Shown here one piece after another: positions 33,137 through 44,834 of a stretch of 64,000 bases of DNA (position 1 is its first letter; every line of letters begins with the position of its first letter). The position numbers and the translations under genes were made by a program. The stretch is from Misgurnus anguillicaudatus (Eukaryota > Chordata > Actinopteri > Cypriniformes > Cobitidae). Under the pieces are notes generated by a model. The model ran no database searches and was not told the DNA's origin. It saw nothing but the letters and a program-made list of their open reading frames with translations. Where the stretch lies: NCBI RefSeq assembly GCF_027580225.2, contig NC_073343.2, positions 372,001-436,000 of the forward strand, given 5' to 3'.

Positions 33137-34190
33137 TAGAATACGTCCTTCGAAAGTCGCAGCCTTCGAATAGCGAAACAGCTAACGTGTATCACTTGAT
33201 GTATCAACATGGCGAATTTCATTCACACTTTCGATATTCACTGAGTACTTCATTTAATTCAATACGTACTGTCACAGTATGCGGATTCAAACGCAGGGAC
33301 AGTTTATATATACTAAAAAGTTTTTTATTAGGGGTTTATGTGCCGATCTGTGCTTATTCATCTACAGCAATGACAAGTAATTCAGAGCCTTTAGAGAAAA
33401 CTTTCAACTTTGTTTGCTTTCACTTTTTCAGTCTATTCATACAGTGTAGCAGTATAAGCAATGTTTAATAATATCAGCCTTTCATTTTCTATTATGTTTC
33501 AAAGTGTTCTTCAGCAGTCAGTGTTTATTGATTTGATTTAAATAGCTATCTCTATGATGTCTAGGCTGATTTCTGTACTCATTCATTTTAATAATGTCTC
33601 TGCTCTCCACTGCAACGTCTACTAACCGCTAGCCATATTGTTCATAAATCAATACCTGTATTTATGATTAAATCTGTCCATTTTGTGCATTTTTATATTC
33701 TCGATTCCCTTTTCTCCGCGGTGGGATTGGACATGAAAAGACAATTTCATTATTTTGTTCGAATCGAGCGGGATTTGTAACGTGCGTCTGTATGCTATTA
33801 ATTATTTCTTCTTTTTTAAAACCTTATCTTATTTGCGCATTGTATACCGAGCAGTAAGCACACAACAGGATGATGTTTTTATTAGTAATCTAATGTCACC
33901 CTATAACAGGCTGCAGTGTGTTAATAACAAAAAAGGCTGTTTTCTTCAATCGCCAGTTTCAAAGGGTTTAAATCCTCTGAGAAATTTTACCATCAAGTGG
34001 GATTACAGTATTACTTCAGTCAGGAATGAGAGGATCTATAAAGATTTGAGCTTTCTGAAGTGGAAGTACGGCTCTATTTTCCTTAGGTTCAGGTCAATAA
34101 TGGTTCTCAAAAGAAAGTCGCAGGGCACATCACGCATTAAAGAACTGTTCTGTGTATGCGGTTCTGTAAGTAAAAACATGTTTGTGAACC
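33137..34190. other. Non-coding stretch, nothing recognised
   Basis: Frames of 119 and 173 codons are present (33109-33468 and 33755-34276) but show no domain, and the second runs into the tRNA-like SINE. No supported gene. Confidence 0.45.
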
Positions 34191-34195
34191 TGGTG

Positions 34196-34340
34196 CTCCT
34201 GTATAGCTCAGTGGTAGAGCAGTGCATTAGCAGTGCAAAAGGTCACGAGTTCGAACGGAGGAAACACACATACTGATAAAAAATGTATACCTTGAAATGC
34301 ACTGTAAGTTGTGACTGCCAAATGCATAAAGCATTGGTAA
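34196..34340 (+). repeat. tRNA-Ala-derived SINE
   Basis: The head is tRNA-like: TAGCTCAGTGGTAGAGCA is a D arm with an A box, and GGTCACGAGTTCGAACG is a T arm with a B box. TGCATTAGCAGTGCA is an anticodon arm whose loop would read AGC (Ala). The acceptor ends (CTCCTG and CGGAGG) pair only partly. The downstream tail (CACTGTAAGTTG...CTGCCAAATGCATAAA) is the tail common in fish SINEs. It is a retroposed copy, not a functional tRNA gene. Another tail fragment lies at 43056-43112. Confidence 0.75.
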
Positions 34341-34778
34341 AAGCAGGTTTTCTTATTTAAGTTTGTACCACACACACTTTATACTTACGGGAGATGTTAA
34401 AGAATTGCAGTGATTTTCAAAGTACTTCTAGACACCAAGATTTCAGGAAATTATTCTTATTCATCTCAATCTGATTGAAAAGTTTTTTTTAAAATACATT
34501 TATATTGAAGTTGAATGCTTGAATGCTGCTGTAATAACACAATATAGGCTAAGTGTAGTGTGAAAAGATAACATTCAAGTTGGCTCTTTTGGCACCAAGG
34601 AGCGTGTATGTTTTACCTTCAAGGTTACCTTCTTTTGACACTATGACTCTGTGTTTCATGTGTGCTACAAAGGCTGTGTTTTAGGATCATGCACTTTCAA
34701 GCATTTCTAAGTACACTTTCTTTTAGAAAAGAACCGCCTTCTTCACTTTTTTAAAAAATGCAATTGCGCAACACTCCT

Positions 34779-35756
34779 GGGCCGGGTTTCCCAAAAGCAT
34801 CGTAAGGCTAAGTAGATCGCAAAAACGATCGTACGAATCATCTTAGAATTACGGGCTGTTTCCCAAAAGCTTCGTAACTTAAGTTGCACTTGAAAATCAT
34901 CGTAGATCTACGAATGCTCTGGAGTAATCGTTCACTCATAAGTTCATCGTAAGACAACAAAGTTACAAGGTCACCTACAGGACAACCAGAAAATTGCACT
35001 CCTGCAATGACGATAATGTAATGTTTTAAATGTTTATTTATTTATTGGGTCCTTGTTTATTTTATATTAAATATATAATATAATATATTTAAAATTCAAA
35101 TGAGAAATCAAATTTAAATAACTAAACATAAATTAATAAAGAAGGAAAACGTTTTTTTTTACAAGTTGGTAAAAGTTTTTTGTATTTTGGTAAAAGTTGG
35201 TATAGCAAATTGATAAATGGTTCATACCGATTGCTGCTATAATTCATCTAAACATTGTTTTGAAGGGAAATGGCATCTAATTAAAGAAACCAAATAAATA
35301 TTTACGCTACAATGCAATAATCCATAATAATAAATGAACATAGATAATAAACAACAAATAATAATAATAATCTAAACTATAATAGAAACGCAGAAGGCAT
35401 TTCGCAGTGGGACGAGTCCTAACTAAATACGGAAAAGAATATTTAATAAATTATTAAAACATTTAAAAATCATTAAACAATAATGAAAATATATTATTAA
35501 AAATATTAGTGCACATCGGCTGAAGATCATTAGCTTAAACAAGCTTCTGCTACAAATTCGAGTCATTCTATTGGTGACATTTCAGCACTTGACAAACGGA
35601 TAGCGACTCGTAAGTAGCACTTAAAACCCAGCTGCGAGCGATCGTTTTATGTGCATCTTTGGGAAACGCACGTAAATGAACAAGGAATGTTCGTTAAGTA
35701 GCTCGTAGAAAGCGCTCTTAAGTGCTAATTTCAATCATTATCGGGAAACCCAGCCC
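34779..35756. mobile_element. 978-bp TIR element (GGGCCGGGTTTCCC)
   Basis: Left end GGGCCGGGTTTCCCAAAAGC; right end GGGAAACCCAGCCC. The subterminal region has many ATCGT/ACGAT and TACGA steps that can pair across the element (CGATCGTACGAATCATC, GCGAGCGATCGTTTTATG). The central 35000-35500 is very AT-rich. No transposase frame. Confidence 0.7.
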
Positions 35757-35828
35757 TGATTGACAACTAGGAGGACCAATAGTCTTGATGATCTACCCAG
35801 AAAAAGAAAATCCTCCACAATACCTTAA

Positions 35829-36259
35829 ACTCTTTCCCCGCCATTGACGAGTTATTTCGTCAATTATGGAGAAAACATTTGCATGAAAAAACGTGTTCCT
35901 GAAGAGTTTTTATGGTAATGGATTTACACACTTTTGATAATCGTTCTGAATACGATCTCTACAAAATGCCTCCACCAAAATGCAATTATTTCAGCTTTTT
36001 GCTTAAAAATTTGTATTTTTGAAGAGTTTATAAGCAGATAAAAAATATAGATAGGATGAAACATTTTTTTCCTGTTTTATTAGTTTGTTTGTTTATTGTT
36101 TGTTTGAAAGCAGAGGGTCTGTTCTTTCATTTTATATATTTGTATGTTTATATATTTTTAGAAGAAAACTTTCCTGGAAGGCATTTTGTGAAACTTTTGT
36201 GAAAATCACAAAAAAATGCTGGGGGGCAACTTAAAAAAAAAGGTCCGGCGGGGAATTAG
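35829..36259 (+). mobile_element. TTAA MITE with CTCTTTCCCC end, copy b
   Basis: TTAA at 35825-35828, then ACTCTTTCCCCGCCATTGAC. The right end is CCGGCGGGGAATTAG and its flanking TTAA (36260-36263) is at the same time the left TTAA of the T2-type fragment that follows. Diverged interior compared with copies a and c. Confidence 0.75.
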
Positions 36260-36263
36260 TTAA

Positions 36264-36600
36264 AGGGATAGTTCGGCAAAAAAAAAAAAAAACTAATATA
36301 CTCACCCTCGAGCCATCTTGGAGACCTATGTTCAGCATCTTTCAGACAAATAGAACTTTAGTTATTTTATAAAATGTCCTGGCTCTTCCAAGCTTTATAA
36401 TGGTAGAAAACAGGGTCCCAGACTTTCAAGCCCCAAATTGCATCCATCCTTCACAGAAGTAATTCACACGCCTCCAGGGGGTTAATAAAGTTCTTCTGAG
36501 GATAATTGGTCTGATTTTGTAAAAAAAAGCATATTTATAACTAGTTGTTATTGTTTATAAAGTTTAAAAATATGGATTTTTTGCAAAATCGCATGGAGCC
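36264..36600 (+). mobile_element. T2-type element, left fragment
   Basis: Starts after TTAA as AGGGATAGTTCGGC and matches the left part of the 58636-60920 family (ATCTTTCAGACAAATAG, TTTATAATGGTAGAA). The right half is missing, and the sequence runs into a different repeat near 36605. Confidence 0.65.
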
Positions 36601-36604
36601 GTTT

Positions 36605-37340
36605 TAGTGCAGACAGTACAGTAACGGGGTTTCCATCTTAACGTGAAGCGAATCTTTTCAATATTCGCAAATAAAGAAAAACAAAGAAATGCGGATTAGG
36701 TGCGTTTCCATCAAGTTGTTTGAGTGAATGACGGTGGTATTGGTACCTAGTAACCAACAGTAAACTAAAAAATGTACACGTGGACAGGACTGCATGTAGT
36801 CACAATGGTGCAAGTTATTAATTCATTAGCAGTGCAGCTTGTACACTGAAAAAAATTATTCATTTTATTTTTTTTAAGGTAAGTGGTTGCAATCAATTTA
36901 TTTAAGCTACATGTAAACAAAAAACATTAGAAAAAAAACTTTTGTTTAAATGTAGCTTAAATAAATTGATTGCAACCACTTACCTTAAAAAATTTAGTAA
37001 ATTGAATGAATAATTTTTTCAGTGTAATTTCCAAACTGAATGCTGTGCACAGAAGAAGGAATGCAGACTTTTTATTAAGGCACTCAGCAAGGACATTGCG
37101 ACAACGTCGAGCCCCATATATGTTAAAGACAACTCTAGACGGTCAGTCCCGTGAGTTTAATGTTTGCTACATCAGAAATAATTCGGCAAATGTGTTTCCA
37201 TCTCCCATTATTCGCATTTACTCTTTTTGGCATAAATCAAAAACCACATCAAGCGAGTGTAAAAACTTTTTTGCGATCAAGGGATTTGTAATCGAAATTT
37301 GGCGTTTCCATCCCTATTTCCGATGTGATACTTCAAAATG
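36605..37340. mobile_element. GTTTCCATC-type repeat with MITE insertion
   Basis: GGGGTTTCCATCTTAACG near 36626 and GGCGTTTCCATCC near 37302 suggest related ends of a fish repeat. The TA-type palindrome at 36844-37024 lies inside it. The 113-codon frame at 37006-37347 has no recognised motif. Boundaries are approximate. Confidence 0.4.
36844..37024. mobile_element. 181-bp TA-flanked palindromic MITE
   Basis: Flanked by TA (36842-36843 and 37025-37026), with ends CACTGAAAAAAATTATTCA and TGAATAATTTTTTCAGTG. Nearly the whole length is a palindrome (AAGGTAAGTGGTTGCAATC / GATTGCAACCACTTACCTT). A TA duplication fits the mariner/Tc1 class. A sibling is at 54668-54843. Confidence 0.85.
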
Positions 37341-37397
37341 CACATAAAATCATGGTGATTAAAACATTGTGAGTAAAACAACCTTAAAATGAATATA

Positions 37398-37643
37398 TGA
37401 AGAGTTTTGTTGCAAAACGAGAGAACTCAGTTTTTTTTCAGAAATCTCATTTTTTGGTTGTGCATTCCAATTAATATCAATTCAATTGCAGTTGGTTTGT
37501 TTTGATTTAAACCTTCATAACTTAAAAAATACAGCTAAGTAGCACCATAAAACAAAATTATAACATGATAACATAATAGTAAACATGTTTTGACAAAAAT
37601 AAAAAATAAATGTATTTATCTCGTTTTGCAACGAAACTCTTCA
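37398..37643. mobile_element. 246-bp palindromic element (TGAAGAGTTTTGTTGC)
   Basis: Starts TGAAGAGTTTTGTTGCAAAA and ends TTTTGCAACGAAACTCTTCA. The terminus is related to the larger element at 39664-40964 (TGAAGAGTTTGGTTCCAAAA). No coding capacity. Confidence 0.8.
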
Positions 37644-39663
37644 CATTTAGGGTTAAATATGTCAGCATTGTTACAGTTTCTTTATGTTTTGTTTTTTAGA
37701 TACATTTACAGGTATTGGCTTTGATAAATGCCTGCTACAGTAGACCATACAGCAAATCTTTACAGGCCTGACATCTCTCTTGTCCTCTGAGGAGGTGAAT
37801 TTATAGTGCATATTTTACTGCTTTTGGGGGAGAATAATGATTTATTCTCAGCGATTTGCTCTAGACTTGTCAAAACTATATTTCTGACAAGTTATGGATG
37901 CTCAATGAAACTCAAGAGTACTTGTCTGGGTTTTGTGAACATTTAACACAAAGTTAATCATCACCTGCCACCCGGCAATAGAAACATGTCAGAATTGCTG
38001 TTGGGTGCATTTGCACTGATTAAGTTTTATAAATATTCCAAAACATACATAATCTAGCCCGTAAACTTGGATTCACACTGCACCTCAATTTTTTTGTCTT
38101 TTAATACCAGATTCCAACAATAGTTTTACGAGAAGCAGCAGTGAAGGTTAGACAGAAGATGGATCGCCGGGTTTTTATTGGGTCTTTCTGGCTAATGGCA
38201 GCTACATAGATCACTCACCAGCTGTCTTACAAACACTGCATTAGATCTAAAGCGGGGTTAGGATTGAGATGAAAATGGCTTGCAGATAGTGTGCTGTAAA
38301 TCACATTATAAGCTCTATTATGCTGGCAGACAGAGGTTCTACAGTAGGGTAGTTGTGTTGGTAAATATGCATGTCTATGGTAGAGGGCTTAGATTCGATG
38401 AGGATATAATATAGTCTTCATAAATCAGGTTGACCTTTTACGTTTTTAAATGTTTTAAACTAATGAATATTGCATACTGTATAGAGGAGGCTGTCATTAG
38501 GCCCAATAGTGGGGCATGTTGTCACACAACAAGGGGTAAGCTGGTTATACAGTATTGTGTTCACTTGGTTACCCATCAGCTATACAAAATATATAATTTC
38601 AGTCTGGAGGACAATGTTATTGGATTTTTTATGTAATGGACTTTCCTGTGTGACAACTAACCCCGGTCTCCTCTAAAAATAAAAATATATAAATGGCAGA
38701 TAGTCGTGTATACAGCAGGTGCAGTAACGATCACTGTTGAACAGGGTTTGCTTTGTGAAGAATGTTTCTCATTTTTAGTAACAATATTTCATCTCAGCAA
38801 CAGAAGGCCACAGAAATATTCTTCATTGAGGGAGGATGTGTTTGATATTTATAGTGACTCTATAGGTCCCGAGAGTCTACATACACTAGGTCAGAGAAAC
38901 CCTTCCTTGAGATCTTCCTTTGAGAAATTGCTCTCTCTTCTAGCCATAAATTCCTCCCTATGCTTAAATTCATTACAGAAAGCCAGGAGGAAGCTGGCAT
39001 TCATCATTTCGATGTGAGAACAACTCTTAATGCGTACGGTCCACAGTATCTCAACGTGCTGAGCCAATGGTGAGAGTTTGGTGCGTTTTGGAACTGGTGG
39101 ATCATTCAATGCCACCTAGAAGTTGAAGGATTGTTATATGAGGAGCTTGACCTTTTAATCACTAGCCTGGTTTAAATGTCAATCTAAATTTCAATTAAAA
39201 ACTATTGTTAAATGACGGTGTTTCCATTAACCAATGTTATGCGTTTAAAACATCGTTTTTTCGTTCACGATAAATCATTCCCAAAATCATTGCAATGGTT
39301 GTAAGTAGGTTTACAAATATTGCTGCCATTGCGCTAGCCATTTTTTATAATTGAAAGAGACGTAGGCATGTTATCCAAGAATTAATGGTAGGTAAAACCC
39401 TTTATAGTTGAGAGTGGCCATGTATGAGGTGTTTCTGCAAGGTTATAGTAAAATAATTTGCATGCATGTGACCTTTAAGCATGTTAGGTGACCTTTAAAT
39501 GGAAAAAAGATCCATCGCTATGTCATCGCTGTGAAGAACTTTTTAAGCACCTTTATTTTTAGGATCTTCCTGTGACCAGCACGTTTTCTCAGGTCATAGT
39601 TTTTTATGGCTCAGAGTAAACAACTGCCTTGTGACAATGTGCTGCTCTTTTGTATTTTATATA
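37644..39663. other. Non-coding stretch, nothing recognised
   Basis: No repeat termini. Frames of up to 103 codons (38706-39017) lack domains and overlap minus-strand frames. Nothing is supported as a gene. Confidence 0.45.
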
Positions 39664-40964
39664 TGAAGAGTTTGGTTCCAAAACGCGATAAACACCATTT
39701 TTGAAAAAAATTAGTTACTGCCAAAATCAGTATTACGTATATCAGGTCAGTGTTTAAAAGTAAATAATAAATTTTACGCAAAATCCAATATCCGCCGTGT
39801 TCTGTCATCTTTTCTCCCTTTTTTCCCAAAATGCGATAAACGCCACTCCTCCTTTTTTACAGAACGCAATAAATCCATTCCAGAAATTACAGCCCACCAG
39901 TCACGCAATGTAAACAAACAATGGCGGCGCGCTGAGTACACGGAGTCCTAGTTTTCCTCATATACTTTGTACTTCGTGATCAACAAACAAAACAAAATAA
40001 TACTTTAATGGCATTGATAAACCTGTGATTGTTTTCTGTGACGGGAAAGATTGTCATCAACATCTAATAATTTACAGTATTAACTCTTTCCCCGCCATTG
40101 ACGAGATATCTCGTCAATCAAGAGAAAACGCTTTACCGCCAATGACGAGTATTTCCGTCTTTCCGCAATACCGCTATTATCCACTAGGTGGCGCCCTTCC
40201 GCAACTTTTTAAACCTGGAAGTATTGCCCTATGGCAAGCTGCTGCATGTCCGTGTCTGTTTTAAAGATCGCTCTGAATGGGATCTCTATGAAAAGTCCGT
40301 CACAAAAGTGGAATTATCTCTGCTTTTTGCTCAAAATGTGGTGTTTTTGCAAAAACCTACTCATATTCAAAAGCTGATTACAAAAGAACTACTGAAGTAG
40401 CATGAAACGTTTTTTTGTTGTTGTTTGAAAGCAGAGGGTCTGTTCTTTCATTTGGAATATTGTATGTTTATATATTTGAAGAAGAACCTTTTCTGGAAGG
40501 CATTAAACTTTTGTGAAAATCATGAAAAACGCTGGCGCTGGCTGGCAACTTTTTTTAAAAACGCTGGCGGGGAAAGAGTTAAAAAGTAAATTCTTAATTT
40601 TACGTGAAATCCAAAATCCGCCATGTTATTCTGTTATCTTTTCTCCCTTTTTCCCCAAAACGCAATAAACGGCACTCCTCCTCCTCTGCAGAATGCAATA
40701 AATCCGCTCAACAAATCACAGCGCACCATTCCATGCATTGTAAACAATAATGGCGGCACGTTGAATACATCAGTTTTTATAATAAATCTTTGAAAATCAA
40801 ATTATGGATTTGAATTTTTTATGTTATTAAAACGTAAAGATGCTATGTGAAAGTTTGTAACAAAAAACTGTGGTTTTCATCTTGTCACTTTCTTGGTATA
40901 GAAAACAAGTTTTTACTGAAATTAGTCAAAATGTATTTCTTGCTTTTTGGAACCAAACTCTTCA
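39664..40964. mobile_element. ~1.3-kb TIR element with internal duplication
   Basis: Ends TGAAGAGTTTGGTTCCAAAA and GGAACCAAACTCTTCA. A ~190-bp internal segment occurs twice in the same orientation, at about 39765-39950 and 40595-40765. Both carry ATCCGCC, CTTTTCTCCC, AACAATAATGGCGG-like blocks and ACGTTGAATACA-like ends. The TTAA MITE at 40084-40578 sits between the two. Confidence 0.65.
40084..40578 (+). mobile_element. TTAA MITE with CTCTTTCCCC ends, copy c (intact)
   Basis: Flanked by TTAA (40080-40083 and 40579-40582). Ends CTCTTTCCCCGCC and GGCGGGGAAAGAG are exact inverses, so this is the best-preserved copy of the family. The 79- and 70-codon frames inside occur at the same family positions in copy a and carry no known motif. 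Confidence 0.88.
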
Positions 40965-41726
40965 TATATTTTATAGATATATTAAGAAATGTTAAATCTA
41001 ATGTCCTTTTTTAGTCCGAATGAAAAACTGAGCTCATTGGATTTACTGCTAATTGCTTTGTCATCTAGGTGGTTAAGTTTTGCCCTCCAAGGCAATGAAC
41101 TGCCAAGGTACATTTTTCTGAAACAGAATTACAGAGACACCACTGGGATTACGTCTTAATTTCGGGTCATTTTTAACAGTCAGTCTTACACTGAAAACAC
41201 CTTACACTTAAAACCTACTTCAGAATTGCAAAGATAGACCCTAATCCGGTGGTTCCCAAGGGGTTTTGTTTCAAGATTTTCATTAGATCTCAAATGGCAC
41301 ACACAGACCCAGAGCATATTTTTCTTTCATATTTTCTTTTACCTTGCATAGTTTTGTTCATGGTTTTCATGGTTTTTCCTCCATTTTATCACCCATGTTA
41401 TGTTAAACATGATACAATTTTATCATCAATCACTTACCCCTGTGTCGTTCTAAGTCCTCCGATTGTCTTCAGAACACATCTTTAGATATTTTTGATGAAA
41501 ACCGGAGGCTTGTGACTGTCCCATAGACTTCAATTTGATTTACAACTCTTTTCCCAGAAAATAAATGAAAGACATTGCCAAAAAGGTCCAGCGACGAGAA
41601 CACTTTGTGCGCAAAGAAAACAAAACAAAAGATTTTATTTAACAATTTGTTCTCCTTCTTGGTTATTCAGTGTGCGTTCATGAGCAGACTATGGCGCATG
41701 GGATAACACTTGAAGGGGTGTTCATA

Positions 41727-41940
41727 AGTCTGACATGACATCTTCATAATCATGACATGACACGTGTCATGAAGATGGAGATTTTATGCACGTATATGAC
41801 AACTGTCATTAAGTGCCGTTTGCTCAATTATGTCATTTTTAATGCAAACAACTTGACATAAACCAATACATCCTAAATTGTCATAAATCTGTCATAAACA
41901 TGACATATCAAATAATTTCAAAATTAAGAAACTACCTAAC
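41727..41940. repeat. TGTCATGA-rich dispersed repeat
   Basis: Many TGTCATG and CATGACA steps (CATGACACGTGTCATGAAGA) typical of a fish dispersed repeat. No coding capacity. Confidence 0.5.
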
Positions 41941-41960
41941 TTTATGAGTTAACATTACAA

Positions 41961-42353
41961 CACTGCAAAAAATGACTTTCTTACTTAGTATTTTTGTCTT
42001 GTTTTCAATAGAAATATCTAAAAATTCTTAAATTAAGATGTTTTTTCTTGATAAGCAAAACGACGAAGTAAATAAGTCTAGTTTTAAGACAAATAATATA
42101 CAATTTAAGTGAAATTGTCCTTAAAACAAGCAAAATTATCTGCCAATGCAATGGGGTGAGAAAAAAATTGTAAAATTTTCTCACCCCATTGGCAGATATT
42201 TTTGCTTGTTTTAAGCATAAATTCACTTAAATTGTATAAATTATTTGATATGCCATGTTTTGCTCATCAAGAAAATACATCTTGATTTAAGAATTTTTAG
42301 ACATTTCTACTGAAAACAAGACAAAAATACTAAGAATGTCATTTTTTGCAGTG
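41961..42353. mobile_element. 393-bp palindromic MITE (CACTGCAAAAAATGA)
   Basis: Ends CACTGCAAAAAATGA and TCATTTTTTGCAGTG are inverses. The arms pair through TTTTTGTCTTGTTTTC and through the central hairpin around 42145-42195, where TGCCAATG...GGGGTGAG meets CTCACCCC...TTGGCA. No reading frame. Confidence 0.85.
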
Positions 42354-42773
42354 AATAATGTCAGTGTCACTGTCATGTGGTTGGTATTGACAAATTGAAC
42401 TTTTCATTAAAATATCATTAAGTATTAATACTCCGTCAAATAGTTTTATAACAGCGTCATAAATATTTTAATTAGTTATAGTTACTTTTTATTACTATAA
42501 TTACTTTATAGTTATTTTTAAATATTTTTCTTGACCTCAGCTACAGTGGTACAAACTAAATTGTCATTAAAATTTTGGCGATGCCTTGATTCTTTTCTGG
42601 TAAAGAATAGTAAATCAAACTGAAGTCTATGGGACAATCACAAGCCTCACGGTTTTTGTCAAAAATATCTAAAAATGCGTTCTGAAGACAATTGGAGGAC
42701 TTGGTGTTTTAGAACGACGCAGGGGTAAGTGATATAAAATTGTCATCTTTTGGGGGGTGAACTAACCCTTTAA

Positions 42774-44684
42774 GTGAAGTTCATGGTGCCTTAGGTTATT
42801 TTGTAAATTTCCTACCGTGAATATATAAAAATGATTTAAAAAATAATTAATTTATAAAATAAAAAATGTATCATTATGTGTTGCCCAAGGCTTCAGTTGG
42901 ACAACATAATATATTGTCCTATTCTAACAAACCATACATCAATTAAAGGTATTTATTTAGTTTTTAGGTGATATATAAATCTCAATTTAAAAAGTTGACC
43001 CTTATGGTCCAGGGTCACATATGGTCACATATGCATTAAACATTGCTTATGTTTTCATTTATATTTACATTTTGGCAGACACTTTTATCCAAAGCGACTT
43101 ACATTTTATCAGTATGTGTGTTGACCTTTTTCACTGCGAATGTCGAGCGCCAGTTAAGCTGCAGGTCACCTTAAATGTCTGTTTAACAGTTGGACAGATC
43201 TTGGCACAAACACGCTGCAATGTGAGCCAGACATTACAGTACACTTCACGATAACAGTATACACTAGAGTAATCTCAGCATCACTGTATATTGTGAAAAA
43301 ATGTTAAATATTTTAAAATTATTTATTTAATTTAAAAAAAATTACTTGCTGTGAAATATAGGATGCAGTAAATCAGTCAATAAATCATGTGACAGATACT
43401 GTACAGGAGTCATGGAGATGCCTCAGCTTTGCCTGATGGTGTGGCCCATATCCAGTAAAGTCAGGCACTTTGCCCAGCGCTGGCAGCCCACCACACAGTA
43501 ATTAATACTGTGACCACCAAGCAAGTTTTCGTTTAATGACTGGAACTTATATAATTACAATGGGCCGCGAGACCTTGGCAAGGTCACTATCGGTTTCTGG
43601 TGACATTGTGCTCTTTTAATTTGGAGTAGAAAGTGTAGCACTTATACCTTTACTTTCTCTTCTTCTCAATTCGCTGTAAGGTACAAATATAAAAATGCAC
43701 ACAAAATATTTGAGCATAAAGTCCTTATTGATCCAAATGCTTTGCAGTTATTTTTCTAAAATAATATTTTATTATTTCTCTTTTGCAGGTGACATAATGA
43801 ATAGGTCTGTAAAACTCACAACAAAGAGAAATCGATACAATATTTGCTTCTTGAATTTCTTTCTTCATATATTCACACACCAGTAAGCAGCTTCATTTTT
43901 TAACTCCTGCTTGTAACCGCTGTAGTTAATCAGGGATCATCATGATGCATATGGAGTTGGCAACGTTGTTGTTTTGTTTTCTTATTTATTTGGGTGGAAA
44001 GGCAGATTCGTGGCTATGGATGGGTTTGCTTCCAGGGGAGAAAATGAGTGCTTTCAGCAGCGTTTGAGAGCTGGCATGTTACAAGAACTCAGTGGGACTT
44101 TCTGTTGTCAGTTTAAGTGCCAAATGCATTTCTCTGCTCATCGGATCAGAAGCACCTTGCCTACACCAAGACGAGATGTTTAGTGAGTGTCTTACATCAA
44201 ATGGGTTGGATTCCACTTGAGAATAAAAAAATAAAAAAACTAAGATTTGCCTAAAATACGACCAGACAGGCATGCTGCAAACGTGTATGGCAGCTCCACG
44301 CACAAGAAAGCGTGTTTTGATGTTTGATAATGTAGAGCTCAGAGTGAAAGCAGTGAAAATGACTTCTTTCACACAAGAAAAATGGATGTCTGTGCAAATT
44401 CTTTCAGTCGTGTCCTCGCTGATTTCCATTACAAAAATGTCCAATTCACAAGGACAAAAAACATTTAAAATAATTCTTTCAGTTAAAAAAAAAAGTTTAG
44501 TCAAAGTTGAGCTTCCCAACTTTCAAAACTTTTTCATATTGATGTCCAGTCCAAATTTGTGTTTTAGACAAATTTATGTATTTTGACTTTATCACTTAAG
44601 CCAAAAGGTTCTGTCTTCATCTACTGTAAAGATTTTAATATCTCCATCTCATATTTTATTAGGGTTCATTATGTTGTAAATTCT
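42774..44684. other. Mostly single-copy non-coding DNA
   Basis: Contains the reverse SINE tail at 43056-43112 and an A-tract at about 44686-44704. The segment at 43390-43680 is relatively G/C-balanced and complex, a possible conserved non-coding element. Frames at 43974-44586 occur on both strands and are unconvincing. Confidence 0.4.
43056..43112 (-). repeat. SINE tail fragment
   Basis: The reverse complement reads TAAGTCGCTTTGGATAAAAG followed by TGTCTGCCAAAATG, the tail common to fish tRNA-derived SINEs and shared with 34196-34340. The tRNA-like head is missing. Confidence 0.6.
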
Positions 44685-44834
44685 CAAAAAAAAAAAAAAA
44701 AAAAACCATAATTCCCTTAAACTTAGTTTACAATAAGGCTGTATTGAGATATTTAAGCAATATCGCTCGAGCAGGAGTGTGATATTTAAGCAATATCGCT
44801 CGACTCCGACTCGACTCCGAGAGCGATATTGCTT

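Larger units (their letters stand above)
41380..42769. mobile_element. Foldback TTAA-type element with nested insertions
   Basis: The right end GGTGAACTAACCCT is followed by TTAA (42770-42773). Inverted arms share CACTTACCCCTG (41430-41441), GTCTTCAGAACACATC and GTCCCATAGACTTCA with their inverses at 42620-42735. The left terminus is degraded. The centre holds the repeats at 41727-41940 and 41961-42353. Confidence 0.65.

Noticed and set aside
34196..34263. Functional tRNA-Ala gene
   Set aside because: The acceptor stem pairs poorly, the A and B boxes sit in a retroposed copy with a SINE tail, and a related tail fragment occurs at 43056-43112.
33755..34276. 173-codon plus-strand frame as a gene
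   Set aside because: It ends inside the tRNA-derived SINE and has no motif; its codon make-up looks like random AT-rich DNA.
44079..44519. 146-codon minus-strand frame as a gene
   Set aside because: A 104-codon frame overlaps it on the other strand, and neither shows a domain or credible start context.
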